Source of the DNA: an uncultured Veillonellaceae bacterium
Lineage (GTDB): Bacteria > Bacillota > Negativicutes > Veillonellales > Dialisteraceae
Assembly (NCBI GenBank): GCA_958348245.1
Contig: CATVYJ010000011.1
Coordinates: 1 to 44,333 of the forward strand
DNA length: 44,333 nt
Direction of reading: 5' to 3'
The position numbers and the translations under genes are program-made. Shown one piece after another: positions 16,361-24,778 of this stretch (position 1 is its first letter; each line of letters begins with the position of its first letter). Below the pieces are notes generated by a model. The model was given only the letters and a program-made list of their open reading frames with translations. It was not told the DNA's origin and ran no database searches.

Positions 16361-17032
16361 TCAGAACTGGAGCCGGTCGTCTTTGGGGTCCGGCGGGAAG
16401 AGCCGGCGCCACAGGCCCCAGCGGGTGAGGGCGTCTGCCGCCGCGGCGTCGGACGGCGCCAGGGACGGGCCCTCCCAGTAGGCGGCGCAGAGGATGGTCC
16501 GGTCCTCCCGGCCCACGAGGAACTGCACGTGCCGGCCCGCCTTGTCCGCGTAGGTCAGGGTGTAGTAGCGGTAGTCTTCGCGGCCCGAGCCGCGGGGGAA
16601 GGCGTGGGTATTTTCCGTGTACATGCCCGTGCGGGGCTCGTTCTCATAAATGTCGGAGCGGCTCACGGGATAGACCGGCCCGAAGGCGTTGATGACAGAC
16701 GACGCGGGGCCGCCCACGGCAGGACCGCCGGGGAGCGCCGTCCCTTTCCCGAGGAAGAGGACGATGCGGAGGACGCGCCGGCCCAGCGTATAGGGCGGCA
16801 GCGCGTCTTCCGCCGTGCCCGCCGCAAAAAAGATGGAATGGTCTCTGGCCAAGTAGCCTTCGTCCGCGCCGAGGACGCGGTACAGGCGGTACGAGCCGCT
16901 TCGGATGCGCGCCTCGCCCGCCGCGGGGGAGACGTCGGAAAAGGCCGCGGGAAGCGGCACCGCGTCCACGTAGGCCGAAGCGGAGAGCGGCGCGGCGCAG
17001 AGCGCCGCGCAAAGCAGCGGTTTCCAGTTCAT
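16361..17032 (-). CDS. Secreted protein of unknown function
   Basis: I do not recognise this 223-residue protein. A signal peptide is evident (about residues 1-20, ending LSASA before YVDAVP), so it is exported. The mature part holds FFAAGTAEDALPPYTLGRR, an R-x-G-MYTENTHAF segment and a beta-rich end that includes RHVQFLVGREDRTILCAAYW. No catalytic or metal motif stands out. The start at 17032 is chosen because AAAGGAG sits just upstream and the signal peptide begins there; an earlier in-frame ATG at 17119 adds 29 residues unlike a signal. It is a stand-alone gene, divergent from tRNA-Ser. Confidence 0.65.
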   Translation of the reverse strand: MNWKPLLCAALCAAPLSASAYVDAVPLPAAFSDVSPAAGEARIRSGSYRLYRVLGADEGYLARDHSIFFAAGTAEDALPPYTLGRRVLRIVLFLGKGTALPGGPAVGGPASSVINAFGPVYPVSRSDIYENEPRTGMYTENTHAFPRGSGREDYRYYTLTYADKAGRHVQFLVGREDRTILCAAYWEGPSLAPSDAAAADALTRWGLWRRLFPPDPKDDRLQF

Positions 17033-17060
17033 GAGAGACTCCTTTTTCCTGATTTCTTCC

Positions 17061-17066
17061 ATTGTA
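17061..17066 (-). promoter_or_regulatory. Possible -10 box of the secreted-protein gene
   Basis: TACAAT on the minus strand, about 30 bases before the start. The -35 is not clear. Confidence 0.4.
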
Positions 17067-17112
17067 GCACAGGGACGGCCGGGCGGCCCCGCTTTTTTGC
17101 GGGCGCCGTTCA

Positions 17113-17141
17113 TTGACAAAGCGGGGGGAGTTCGTTACAAT
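17113..17141 (+). promoter_or_regulatory. Promoter of tRNA-Ser(UGA)
   Basis: TTGACA at 17113-17118, a 17-base spacer and TACAAT at 17136-17141. Confidence 0.88.
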
Positions 17142-17158
17142 TAATACGCTATTACTAT

Positions 17159-17248
17159 GGAAGGGTGTCCGAGCGGTTGAAGGAGGCGGTCTTGAAAACC
17201 GTTAACTTCGCAAGAGGTTCATGGGTTCGAATCCCATCCCTTCCGCCA
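17159..17248 (+). tRNA. tRNA-Ser(UGA)
   Basis: Acceptor GGAAGGG pairs with CCCTTCC, with a G discriminator and encoded CCA. Anticodon loop CTTGAAA gives UGA. It has the long variable arm of a class II tRNA (AACTTCGCAAGAGGTT region) and T-loop GGTTCGAATCC. Confidence 0.97.
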
Positions 17249-17275
17249 CAGAGACGGGGCGCAGGCGCTCCGCCG

Positions 17276-17306
17276 GCGCTGCTTTTCCGCAGCGCTTTTC
17301 CTTTTT
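17276..17306 (+). terminator. Terminator of tRNA-Ser(UGA)
   Basis: Perfect stem GCGCTGC/GCAGCGC with a T-rich tail. It ends just before the ribosome site of the next gene, so the YitT-type gene would need readthrough or its own promoter. Confidence 0.8.
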
Positions 17307-17318
17307 CGGAGGTGAAGT

Positions 17319-18185
17319 ATGGTCATCGCAGGGAAACGGCTGCCGCCGTTCAGACATATCGCAGAGCATGTGCTGGGGCTCGTCGTGGGCTCCATGATTT
17401 ATTCCGCCGGGCTGAATCTGTTCCTCGTGCCGAACGAGATCATCGACGGCGGCGTGGTGGGCGTGGGCCTCATCGCGGCGGCCCTTTCGGAGATCCCTTT
17501 CAGCTTCTGGGTGGTGCTCCTGAATATCCCGTTCTTTTTCCTCGGCTATAAAAAGGTGGGGGCGAGCCTGGCGGCGTACGCGTCGGTGGCGGTCCTCATC
17601 CTGTCCTTCTGGAGCCCGCTCTTTGAAGCCATGGACCCGGTCACGCGGGATCCCTTCCTCGCGACCATCTTCGGTGGCATGATCATCGGCATCGGCGTGG
17701 GCATCGTCATCCGGAGCGGCGGGTCCCTCGACGGCACGGAAATCATGGCCATCTGGCTCGACCGGAAGACGTCCTTTTCCGTGGGGGAGATCGTCATGTT
17801 TTTCAATATTTTCATCCTGGGGAGCGCGGGCTTCGTATTCAGCTGGAACAGCGCCATGTATTCCCTCGTGGCGTACTTCATCTGCTCGAAGATGATCGAC
17901 ATGGTGTCCAACGGCCTCGACGAATCGAAGGGGGTCTTTATCGTCACGGAGAAATCCGACGAGGTGGCGGACGCGGTGATGAACCAGATGCACCGCGCGG
18001 TGACGCGCCTTCACGGGGCGGGGGGCTTCCTCAAGAACGACAAGGACATTCTCTACTGCGTCATCTCCCGGCTGGAAGTGACGCGCCTCAAATACGTGAC
18101 CCACGACATCGATCCGCAGGCATTTCTCTCTATCTTCGACGTGCGGGAGGTGCAGGGCGGTTTCATGAAAAAACGCAAACACTGA
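17319..18185 (+). CDS. YitT family membrane protein with C-terminal DUF2179 domain
   Basis: The 288-residue protein has about five or six N-terminal transmembrane segments (residues about 15-195; e.g. HVLGLVVGSMIYSAGLNLFL, FWVVLLNIPFFFLGYKK, IFGGMIIGIGVGIVI) and a soluble DUF2179 domain of about 80 residues with GVFIVTEKSDEVADAVM and a final FDVREVQGGF. The LVPNEIIDGGVVGVGL and SGGSLDGTEIMAI motifs are the paired repeats of the family. The function is not established; the DUF2179 domain is related to small ligand-sensing folds. GGAGGTGA precedes the ATG. A terminator follows directly. Confidence 0.9.
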   Translation: MVIAGKRLPPFRHIAEHVLGLVVGSMIYSAGLNLFLVPNEIIDGGVVGVGLIAAALSEIPFSFWVVLLNIPFFFLGYKKVGASLAAYASVAVLILSFWSPLFEAMDPVTRDPFLATIFGGMIIGIGVGIVIRSGGSLDGTEIMAIWLDRKTSFSVGEIVMFFNIFILGSAGFVFSWNSAMYSLVAYFICSKMIDMVSNGLDESKGVFIVTEKSDEVADAVMNQMHRAVTRLHGAGGFLKNDKDILYCVISRLEVTRLKYVTHDIDPQAFLSIFDVREVQGGFMKKRKH

Positions 18186-18190
18186 GGGAA

Positions 18191-18212
18191 GCGGCCTGCG
18201 GGCCGTTTTTTT
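18191..18212 (+). terminator. Terminator of the YitT-type gene
   Basis: CGGCC/GGCCG stem with seven T, 7 bases after the stop. Confidence 0.75.
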
Positions 18213-18283
18213 CTGTGCGCCGGCGCATTTAGACAGCACAAAATAAAGACGGCGGAGGCGGCGAAAAATCCTTTGTCTCTGTA

Positions 18284-18311
18284 TTGCGTAAAAGTAGTTT
18301 TATGATATAAT
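18284..18311 (+). promoter_or_regulatory. Promoter of the SLH porin gene
   Basis: TTGCGT, a 16-base spacer and TATAAT. The transcript start near 18318 leaves a 5' UTR of about 130 bases containing a GC-rich stem (CCCGCGGGG to CCCCGGGGCGGG region), longer than any other leader here except where noted. Confidence 0.7.
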
Positions 18312-18450
18312 AAACGCAACCCGCGGGGCCCGATTCCGTCCCGGGGCGGGCGTAAAACGGCGAAAAGAAGACGCAGAGGAAACATGGCCACTCGCGCAGG
18401 CGCTTTCCGTCCGGTTTCCGCCGACAGGGAATCAGGAAAGGAGCGGGAAT

Positions 18451-19746
18451 ATGAAGAAACTTCTCGCAATGGCAGCGATCGCTGCTCTCGCCGCAGGCGC
18501 TTCCGCCTCCGCGGCCAATCCGTTCTCCGACGTGTCCGCGTCCGACTGGGCGTACCAGGCCGTGTCCGATCTGTCCGATCAGGGCGTCGTCGAAGGCTAT
18601 CCGGACGGCACCTTCCGGGGACAGGCGTCCATCACGCGCTATGAAATGGCGCAGATCACGGCGCGCCTCATGGCGAAGGAAGACCAGTACAGCGCGGAAC
18701 AGCGCGCGGTCATCGACCGCCTCGCCGCGGAATACGCAGATGAGCTGGACACGCTCGGCGTGCGCGTGACGAACCTGGAAAAGAAAGTGGGGAACATCTC
18801 CTGGAGCGGCGATGCCCGCATGCGCTATCAGAGCTGGGACAACACCAGGACCGGCGAAAGCTGGAACGGGCGCATCCACATCATGATGAAGGGGCAGGTC
18901 AACGAATCCACCACGGTGAACGCCCGCCTCTCCACGGACAACGTGCAGCTCAAGGGTGATGACGACGCGGACGTGGGCTTCGAGTCCATGAACGTGCGCC
19001 ACGAATTCGGCCCGAACGCGGCGGTCACCCTCGGGCGCTACGATTTCCTCTGGGGCAACCAGAGCGGCTGGTCCTACGGCAACGGCTGGGGCTTTGACGG
19101 CGCGAAGGCGGACTTCCGCCTGGGAGACCGGGTCACCCTCACCGCCGGCTACGGCCAGACGAATGTGAGCTCGTTCGTTAATGACACGGATAATGATTCT
19201 TATCAGGACCATGCGTCGAAAGACCTGTTCTTCGCCGTGGCCACGGGCGACCTGGGCTTCGCCACTCTCGGCCTGGGCTACCTGTCCTATCAGGACAGCG
19301 TGGAATCCATGGGCGGCGCCGCCTACGATCCGGAACTGGTGGACGTGCAGCTCACCATCCCCGCGGGGGACTTCCGCGTCTTCGGCGAATACATGAAGAA
19401 CACCACCGCGCCCGACGGCTACGATACGGCGTGGAACGCGGGCATCGGCTACGGCGCGATGGACTACACGAAGCCCGGCACGTGGAACCTCGACCTCTCG
19501 TACAACGACGTGGACTACGGCACCTATCTGGGCGGCACCACCTACGAGACGGACATCCTCGAGACGCTCACCAATTACAGCGGCAATGCCATCGGCCAGC
19601 AGAAGAACGTTTCCTTCTGGCTGCTGAACGGCAACGTGGCCGTCGCGGAGAACGTCTTCATCCACGGCGAATACGCTTTCGCGGCGGACGGCACGACGCA
19701 GGACCCGCACGACACGTGGACGCTCTCGCTCAACTACCGCTATTGA
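18451..19746 (+). CDS. SLH-domain outer-membrane porin (OmpM-like)
   Basis: The 431-residue protein has four parts in order. A signal peptide (about 1-21, ending SASA) comes first. One S-layer-homology domain follows (about 23-78: FSDVSASDWAYQAVSDL, GYPDGTF, ITRYEMAQI). A short coiled coil (about 82-112) leads to a beta-barrel of roughly 310 residues with repeated amphipathic strands ending in the terminal aromatic LSLNYRY. In Negativicutes such porins tie the outer membrane to polyamine-modified peptidoglycan through the SLH domain. Putrescine from the ornithine decarboxylase at 332-2485 could feed that modification; this is inference. AAAGGAGCGGG precedes the ATG. Confidence 0.92.
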   Translation: MKKLLAMAAIAALAAGASASAANPFSDVSASDWAYQAVSDLSDQGVVEGYPDGTFRGQASITRYEMAQITARLMAKEDQYSAEQRAVIDRLAAEYADELDTLGVRVTNLEKKVGNISWSGDARMRYQSWDNTRTGESWNGRIHIMMKGQVNESTTVNARLSTDNVQLKGDDDADVGFESMNVRHEFGPNAAVTLGRYDFLWGNQSGWSYGNGWGFDGAKADFRLGDRVTLTAGYGQTNVSSFVNDTDNDSYQDHASKDLFFAVATGDLGFATLGLGYLSYQDSVESMGGAAYDPELVDVQLTIPAGDFRVFGEYMKNTTAPDGYDTAWNAGIGYGAMDYTKPGTWNLDLSYNDVDYGTYLGGTTYETDILETLTNYSGNAIGQQKNVSFWLLNGNVAVAENVFIHGEYAFAADGTTQDPHDTWTLSLNYRY

Positions 19747-19756
19747 TCAAGAAAAA

Positions 19757-19782
19757 GGGAATCCTCCGGGATTCTCTTTTTT
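19757..19782 (+). terminator. Terminator of the porin gene
   Basis: GGGAATCC-tcc-GGGATTC stem and six T, 10 bases after the stop. Confidence 0.85.
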
Positions 19783-19829
19783 GCTGCGAAAAGAGCGGGC
19801 AAAATTTTCGTAAAAATGCCGCGGACGTC

Positions 19830-19857
19830 TTGCGCGAGGGGGAGAATGTGTTATAAT
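19830..19857 (+). promoter_or_regulatory. Promoter of the candidate structured RNA
   Basis: TTGCGC at 19830-19835, a 16-base spacer and TATAAT at 19852-19857. It is not followed by any gene for 290 bases, which points to a noncoding transcript or long leader. Confidence 0.6.
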
Positions 19858-19873
19858 TTTTTCAACCAAAACC

Positions 19874-20077
19874 GCATAGACTATCCAGAGACACACAGAA
19901 TTTTGTCGAAGAACGGCGCGGGCCGTACCTGCGCTTTACGGCGCTCCTTCGGGGAGCGGAAACCTGTACACAGCCGGGAGGAGGCGCTTCCGGACTGTTT
20001 TTCCGCCGGCGGCTGCCGGGCCGGACGCCCCTTCGATGACGCTGTGTGTTTTTGTTTTCCTGCGGATGGTCTATTGC
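19874..20077 (+). ncRNA. Candidate structured noncoding RNA (6S-like size and shape)
   Basis: The ends pair over a long interrupted helix. GCATAGACTATCC (19874-19886) pairs with GGATGGTCTATTGC (20064-20077). ACACACAG (19891-19898) pairs with CTGTGTGT (20042-20049). GTCGAAG (19905-19911) pairs with CTTCGATGAC (20031-20040, one bulge). Inside are a TTCG-capped hairpin (19942-19958) and further GC-rich pairing. A promoter ends 16 bases upstream. A length near 200 and a closed rod with internal loops fit 6S RNA, but I cannot confirm the family; SRP, tmRNA and RNase P signatures are absent. Its 3' end overlaps the argC promoter, so it could instead be an independent leader. This call rests on pairing alone. 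Confidence 0.45.
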
Positions 20078-20102
20078 AAAAATATGCACAAAACTGTATA
20101 AT
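20074..20102 (+). promoter_or_regulatory. argC operon promoter with ARG-box-like operator
   Basis: TTGCAA at 20074-20079, a 17-base spacer and TATAAT at 20097-20102. An imperfect dyad TTGCAAAAATATGCA (20074-20088) covers the -35 and resembles the ArgR box. A CATCCC/GGGATG hairpin (20111-20127) sits at the very 5' end of the mRNA. Confidence 0.65.
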
Positions 20103-20153
20103 TGCAAAATCATCCCGAGAGGGGATGCGATTGCAGAGTAAGGGGGAATGCAT

Positions 20154-21188
20154 GTGAAGGTCAGTATTCTCGGCGCGACGGGCTACACCGGCTCGGAGCT
20201 GCTCCGGATTCTCGCGGGGCATCCGCAGGCAGAGGTAACGCACGTCACGTCGGAAAACCACCGGGGAGAAAAGATTCAGGAATTCTTCCCGCAGCTGCGC
20301 GGCTTTTATGATCTGACGCTGGAGAGCCTGTCCGATCTTCCGGCCATCGCGGAAGACAGCGATTTCGTGTTCATCGGCATGCCCGCGGGCCACGCCATGG
20401 ACATCGGCCGCGCGCTCGCCGATACGCCGGTGCGCATCATCGACCTCGGCGCGGATTACCGCTTCCGCGATACGGCGGTGTACGAGGCGTGGTACCATCT
20501 GCCGCACACCCACAGGGACGCGGCGCGCGTGTACGGACTGGCCGAGCTTTATCGGGACGAGATCCGCACGGCGAAGATTATCGGGAACGCGGGATGCTTC
20601 ACCACGGCGGGCATCCTGGCGCTTGCGCCGCTCGCGGAGCGGCATCTCATCGACCTCTCGAGCATCATCTGCGACGCCGCGTCCGGCGTGTCCGGCGCGG
20701 GGCGCTCGCCGAAAATCGGCAACCATTTCCCGGAGCTCTACGACAATTTCAAAGCCTACAATGTGGCGCACCACCGGCATACGCCGGAGATCGAGCAGGC
20801 TTTGTCGGATCTTTCCGGGGAAGCGGTGACGATCAATTTCACGCCGCACCTCGTGCCCATGGCGCGGGGCATCCTGTCCACGTGCTATGCGAATCTCGCC
20901 GACGGCGTGACGGCGGACGACGTGGACGCGGCCTTTGAAGCGCGCTACGGGGGCGAGCACTTCATCCGGCTCCTCGGCCGCGGAGCGTACCCGGAGACGA
21001 AGTACGTGCGGGGCTCCAATTTCTGCGACATCGGCTGGCACATCGACGAACGCACGCATCGGGTGATCGTGCTCTCCGCCATCGATAATCTGGTGAAGGG
21101 CGCGGCCGGCCAGGCCGTTCAGAATTTCAACATCGCCTGCGGTTTCGACGAGACGCTGGGCCTCGAGGCCGCTCCGATGTATCCGTGA
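20154..21188 (+). CDS. argC: N-acetyl-gamma-glutamyl-phosphate reductase
   Basis: The 344-residue NADPH enzyme makes N-acetylglutamate semialdehyde, the third arginine step. The Rossmann motif LGATGYTGSELLRIL is at the N-terminus, the catalytic Cys lies in GNAGCFTTAGILAL, and GVSGAGRSP and HRHTPEIEQ follow as in the type 1 family. The start is taken as GTG 20154 because AAGGGGG lies 7 bases upstream; ATG 20148 would be only 1-2 bases from it. It is the first gene of argC-argJ-argB-argD, which are spaced or overlapped for cotranscription. Confidence 0.95.
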   Translation: MKVSILGATGYTGSELLRILAGHPQAEVTHVTSENHRGEKIQEFFPQLRGFYDLTLESLSDLPAIAEDSDFVFIGMPAGHAMDIGRALADTPVRIIDLGADYRFRDTAVYEAWYHLPHTHRDAARVYGLAELYRDEIRTAKIIGNAGCFTTAGILALAPLAERHLIDLSSIICDAASGVSGAGRSPKIGNHFPELYDNFKAYNVAHHRHTPEIEQALSDLSGEAVTINFTPHLVPMARGILSTCYANLADGVTADDVDAAFEARYGGEHFIRLLGRGAYPETKYVRGSNFCDIGWHIDERTHRVIVLSAIDNLVKGAAGQAVQNFNIACGFDETLGLEAAPMYP

Positions 21189-21204
21189 TAAAGGGGGAAT
21201 CGCA

Positions 21205-22416
21205 ATGTTTACTGTGCAGGACGCCGCGAAAGGCGTGACCTTTCCGAAAGGATTTCAGGCGTGCGGCGTGCGCGCCGGGCTGAAAAAGAGCGGCAAGCTC
21301 GACATGGCCCTCATTTACTCCGACGTGCGGTGTGCCGCCGCGGGGACGTTCACGCAGAACGCGGTGGCGGCGGCGCCGGTGTGGGTGTCGAAGGAGATCC
21401 TCGCCGACGGGCACGCGCAGGCGGCCATCGTCAATTCGGGCTGCGCCAACGCCTGCACCGGCGGGCAGGGCATGAACGACGCCCGGGAGATGGCGGCCGT
21501 CACGGCGGAGAAGACGGGGTGCGCCGCGGGCGACGTGGTGGTGGCGTCCACGGGCGTCATCGGCGCGCTGCTGGACATGGAAAAAATCCGGAACGGCATC
21601 GAGATGTGCCGGCAGGCGCTCTATTACGACGGAGCGGAGGCGGCGAGCCGGGCCATCCTCACCACGGACACCGTGACGAAGACCGCCGCGGTGGAGACCG
21701 TCATCGGCGGGAAGACGGCGCGCTTCGGCGTCATGGCGAAGGGCTCCGGCATGATCCGCCCGAACATGGCCACCATGCTCTGTTTCCTCACCACGGACGC
21801 GGCTATCGCGCCGGCGCTGCTGAACGAGGCTCTCCACGACGCGGTCGCCTATTCGTTCAATATGATTTCCGTCGACGGGGACATGAGCACGAACGACATG
21901 TGCGTATGCCTGGCAAACGGCCTGGCGGGCAACGAAGAAATCACGGAAAAAGGCGCGGACTACGACGCGTTTTACGAAGCGCTTCTCTACCTCTGCCAGG
22001 AAATGGCGAAGAAAATCGCCGCCGACGGCGAAGGGGCCACGAAATTCCTCACCATCCACGTGAAAGGGACGAAGACCTTCGCGGATGCAAAGACCGTGGG
22101 CATGAGCGTGGCGCGCTCGCCCCTGGCGAAGACCGCCTTCTTCGGGGAAGACCCGAACTGGGGCCGCGTGGTGGCGGCGGTGGGCTACTCCGAAGCGCCC
22201 ATGGTGCCGGAGAAGACGAGCGTCGCCTTCGGGGGCATTCCCGTCTACGAAAAGGGGCTGCCCGTGCCGTTCGACGAAGAAGCCATGAAGAAAGTCATGA
22301 AAGCGCACGATATCGTCATCGACATCGACATGGGGCTGGGCGGGGAGGAAGCCACCGTCTGGACCTGCGATTTCTCCTATGACTATGTGAAAATCAACGG
22401 GGAGTATCACACCTGA
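21205..22416 (+). CDS. argJ: Bifunctional ornithine acetyltransferase / N-acetylglutamate synthase
   Basis: The 403-residue enzyme transfers acetyl from N-acetylornithine to glutamate, recycling the acetyl group; the bifunctional form also uses acetyl-CoA. It self-cleaves before a nucleophilic threonine, seen here as Thr190 in RPNMATMLCF. AIVNSGCANACTGG and VVASTGVIG are family motifs in the alpha part. EDPNWGRVVAAVGYS and the ending EYHT are in the beta part. AGGGGGAA precedes the ATG. The stop overlaps the argB start (TGATG). No argA or argE is in the cluster, which agrees with the acetyl cycle. Confidence 0.95.
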   Translation: MFTVQDAAKGVTFPKGFQACGVRAGLKKSGKLDMALIYSDVRCAAAGTFTQNAVAAAPVWVSKEILADGHAQAAIVNSGCANACTGGQGMNDAREMAAVTAEKTGCAAGDVVVASTGVIGALLDMEKIRNGIEMCRQALYYDGAEAASRAILTTDTVTKTAAVETVIGGKTARFGVMAKGSGMIRPNMATMLCFLTTDAAIAPALLNEALHDAVAYSFNMISVDGDMSTNDMCVCLANGLAGNEEITEKGADYDAFYEALLYLCQEMAKKIAADGEGATKFLTIHVKGTKTFADAKTVGMSVARSPLAKTAFFGEDPNWGRVVAAVGYSEAPMVPEKTSVAFGGIPVYEKGLPVPFDEEAMKKVMKAHDIVIDIDMGLGGEEATVWTCDFSYDYVKINGEYHT

Positions 22417-23333
22417 TGGAAGAGAAGAAACCGGAAAAGAAAAGAACCATGGAGTCCGTCACGGCGGACATCCTCATGGAAGCGCTCCCGTACATTGAAG
22501 ACTTCTACGGGAAGATCGTCGTGGTGAAGTACGGCGGCAACGCCATGATCAACGACAAGCTGAAAGAAAAGGTCATGGAAGACATCGCCCTCATGCGGTT
22601 TGTGGGCATCCATCCGGTCATCGTCCACGGGGGCGGCCCGGAAATCACGTGGTTCCTGAAAAAAATCGGCAAGGAGAGCGCCTTCGTCTCCGGCCTGCGC
22701 GTGACCGACGCGGAGACCGCGGAAGTGGCGGAAATGGTGCTCGACGGCAAGATCAATTCGGAGATCGTGAAGCGCATGAACCGCCGGGGCGTGCGGGCGG
22801 TGGGCCTCTCCGGGGAAGACGCGAATCTCATCCGCGCCCGGAAGAAGCTCGCCAAAGTCTACGACGACCCGGATGCCGCGCCGAAAGAAGTGGACATCGG
22901 CTATGTGGGCGAAGTGTCCGCCATCAATACGGACATCCTCGAGACGCTCATCAAAAACGACTACGTGCCGGTCATCGCGCCCATGGGCGTCGGCGTGGAC
23001 GGCGAAAATTACAACATCAACGCGGACTACGTGGCGGCGAAGGTGGCGGGCGCGCTCAAGGCGGAACGGCTCATCCTCCTCACCGACGTGGAAGGGGTGT
23101 ACGCTGATTTCGACGACAAAGACTCCTTCATTTCCATCCTTCCCGCATCGAAGGCGCGGGACATGATCCGGGACGGCACCATCAAGGGCGGCATGATCCC
23201 CAAGATCGAAGCGTGCCTCGAAGCGATGGACGAAGGCGTCGTGAAAGCCCACATCATCGACGGGCGTCTGCCCCATTCCCTCATTCTGGAAATGTTCACC
23301 GCCGAAGGGGTGGGCACGCAGGTCATCCGCTGA
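22416..23333 (+). CDS. argB: Acetylglutamate kinase
   Basis: The 305-residue amino-acid kinase phosphorylates N-acetylglutamate, usually the arginine-feedback step. It has KYGGNAM near the N-terminus, VIVHGGGPEI, the substrate region GLRVTD, NINADYVAAKVA and the C-terminal GGMIPKIEAC. The N-terminal extension of about 30 residues before the core (TADILMEALPYIEDFYGK) is of the kind found in hexameric, arginine-inhibited kinases. That inference follows the family; inhibition is not shown here. The start overlaps the argJ stop by one base. Confidence 0.95.
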   Translation: MEEKKPEKKRTMESVTADILMEALPYIEDFYGKIVVVKYGGNAMINDKLKEKVMEDIALMRFVGIHPVIVHGGGPEITWFLKKIGKESAFVSGLRVTDAETAEVAEMVLDGKINSEIVKRMNRRGVRAVGLSGEDANLIRARKKLAKVYDDPDAAPKEVDIGYVGEVSAINTDILETLIKNDYVPVIAPMGVGVDGENYNINADYVAAKVAGALKAERLILLTDVEGVYADFDDKDSFISILPASKARDMIRDGTIKGGMIPKIEACLEAMDEGVVKAHIIDGRLPHSLILEMFTAEGVGTQVIR

Positions 23334-23353
23334 ACGCGGAAAAGGAGGCTCCC

Positions 23354-24556
23354 ATGAAAGAAAGCAGAGAGGAAATCCTCGCGAAAGATCAGAAAGATTA
23401 TCTCCCCGTGTACGGCGGCCGCTACGGCGTCGCCCTCGACCACGGCGAAGGGGTCAAAGTGTACGACACGGAGGGCAACGCCTACGTGGACTTCCTCGGC
23501 GGCATCGCCGTAAACGTCCTCGGCCACGGGTATCCCGCCCTCGTGCAAGCCGTATCCGGGCAGGCGGCGAAGATGATCCACTGCTCCAATCTCTTTTATA
23601 CCCAGGCCCAGGCCGACGCGGCGGAAAAACTCGTGGCGCTCTCCGGCCTCGGCAAGGCGTTCTTCGCCAATTCCGGCGCGGAAGCGAACGAAGGCGCCAT
23701 CAAGGCGGCCCGGAAATACGCCCACATGACCGATCCGGACAAATCGCAGATCCTCACCGCGTGGAACTCTTTCCACGGGCGGACCCTCGCCACCCTCACC
23801 GCCACGGGACAGCCCCACTATCAGGAAGGCTGCGGGCCGCTCCCGGCGGGCTTCGACTACGTGCACTACAACGACATCGAAGAACTGGAAAGCAAAATGT
23901 CCGACAAGACCTGCGCGGTCATGCTCGAGACCATCCAGGGCGAAGGCGGCGTCTATCCGCCGAAGAATGACTACCTGAAAAAAGTGCGCGCCCTCTGCGA
24001 CCGATACGGCGCGCTCCTCATCCTCGACGAAGTGCAGGCCGGCATGGGCCGGAGCGGCACCTTCTACGCCTATGAGACCTACGGCGTGAAACCGGACATC
24101 GTCACCATGGCGAAAGGTCTCGCGGGCGGCGTGCCCATCGGGGCCATGCTCTGTACGGACGAAGTGGCGAAAGCCTTCAAGCCCGGCGACCACGGCACCA
24201 CCTTCGGGGGCAATCCCCTCGCGTGCGCCGCGGCGAACGTGGTCATCGACACCGTGTCCCAGCCGGACTTCCTCGCCCACGTGAAGGAAATCAGCGCGTA
24301 TTTCCGGGGCAGACTGGACGCGCTCGCCGCGAAATATCCCGCGCTCGTGAAAGAAGTGCGCGGCCAGGGGCTCCTCCTCGGCATGGAGCTCACGCAGCCC
24401 GGCAGCGGCGTAGTCATGGACTGCATCGCCCACGGCGTCATCATCAACTGCACCATGGGGAATGTGCTCCGCTTCGCGCCGCCCCTCATCATCACCGAAT
24501 CCGACGTGGATACGGTCATCGCGGCGCTGGACGGCGCTCTCTCCCGCCTCGCGTGA
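23354..24556 (+). CDS. argD: Acetylornithine aminotransferase
   Basis: The 400-residue PLP enzyme (class III aminotransferase) converts N-acetylglutamate semialdehyde and glutamate to N-acetylornithine and 2-oxoglutarate. It has LPVYGGRYGVAL at the start, NSGAEANEGAIKAARKY, SFHGRTLATL, LDEVQAGMGR and the PLP lysine in TMAKGLAGGVPIGA. The start at 23354 is fixed by AAAGGAGG just upstream; in-frame codons before it fall inside argB. A terminator follows, separating it from argF. Confidence 0.95.
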   Translation: MKESREEILAKDQKDYLPVYGGRYGVALDHGEGVKVYDTEGNAYVDFLGGIAVNVLGHGYPALVQAVSGQAAKMIHCSNLFYTQAQADAAEKLVALSGLGKAFFANSGAEANEGAIKAARKYAHMTDPDKSQILTAWNSFHGRTLATLTATGQPHYQEGCGPLPAGFDYVHYNDIEELESKMSDKTCAVMLETIQGEGGVYPPKNDYLKKVRALCDRYGALLILDEVQAGMGRSGTFYAYETYGVKPDIVTMAKGLAGGVPIGAMLCTDEVAKAFKPGDHGTTFGGNPLACAAANVVIDTVSQPDFLAHVKEISAYFRGRLDALAAKYPALVKEVRGQGLLLGMELTQPGSGVVMDCIAHGVIINCTMGNVLRFAPPLIITESDVDTVIAALDGALSRLA

Positions 24557-24575
24557 GTCCCCGCCCAGTCAGAAT

Positions 24576-24599
24576 GCTCCTCTCCGGAGGGGCGTTTTT
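24576..24599 (+). terminator. Terminator of argCJBD
   Basis: GCTCCTC/GAGGGGC stem with one G-U pair and five T, about 20 bases after argD. Confidence 0.8.
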
Positions 24600-24705
24600 G
24601 CGTGCCGTATGCAGTTTTCCGCATGGACGTCCCGCGGCCTTTTCCGGAAAATGCGGGAAACAGGGCGGAATATGCGCGCGCCATAGAAAAACTGTATAAA
24701 TGCTG

Positions 24706-24734
24706 TTGAATAAATATTCCTATTAGCGTATAAT
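24706..24734 (+). promoter_or_regulatory. argF promoter
   Basis: TTGAAT at 24706-24711, a 17-base spacer and TATAAT at 24729-24734. Confidence 0.75.
24707..24720. promoter_or_regulatory. ARG box (ArgR/AhrC operator) over the argF -35
   Basis: TGAATAAATATTCC matches the known ARG-box consensus TGAATwwwwATTCA at all but the last base. It overlaps the -35 and spacer, so repressor binding would block the promoter. No argR gene lies in the window. Confidence 0.7.
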
Positions 24735-24778
24735 TACAACATCATTTCAAACGCCGGCCCCGCCGGACAGGAGGACAT

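Noticed and set aside
19747..20153. T-box leader for the arg operon
   Set aside because: No T-box core sequence and no terminator just before argC; the arginine control is better explained by the ARG-like box.
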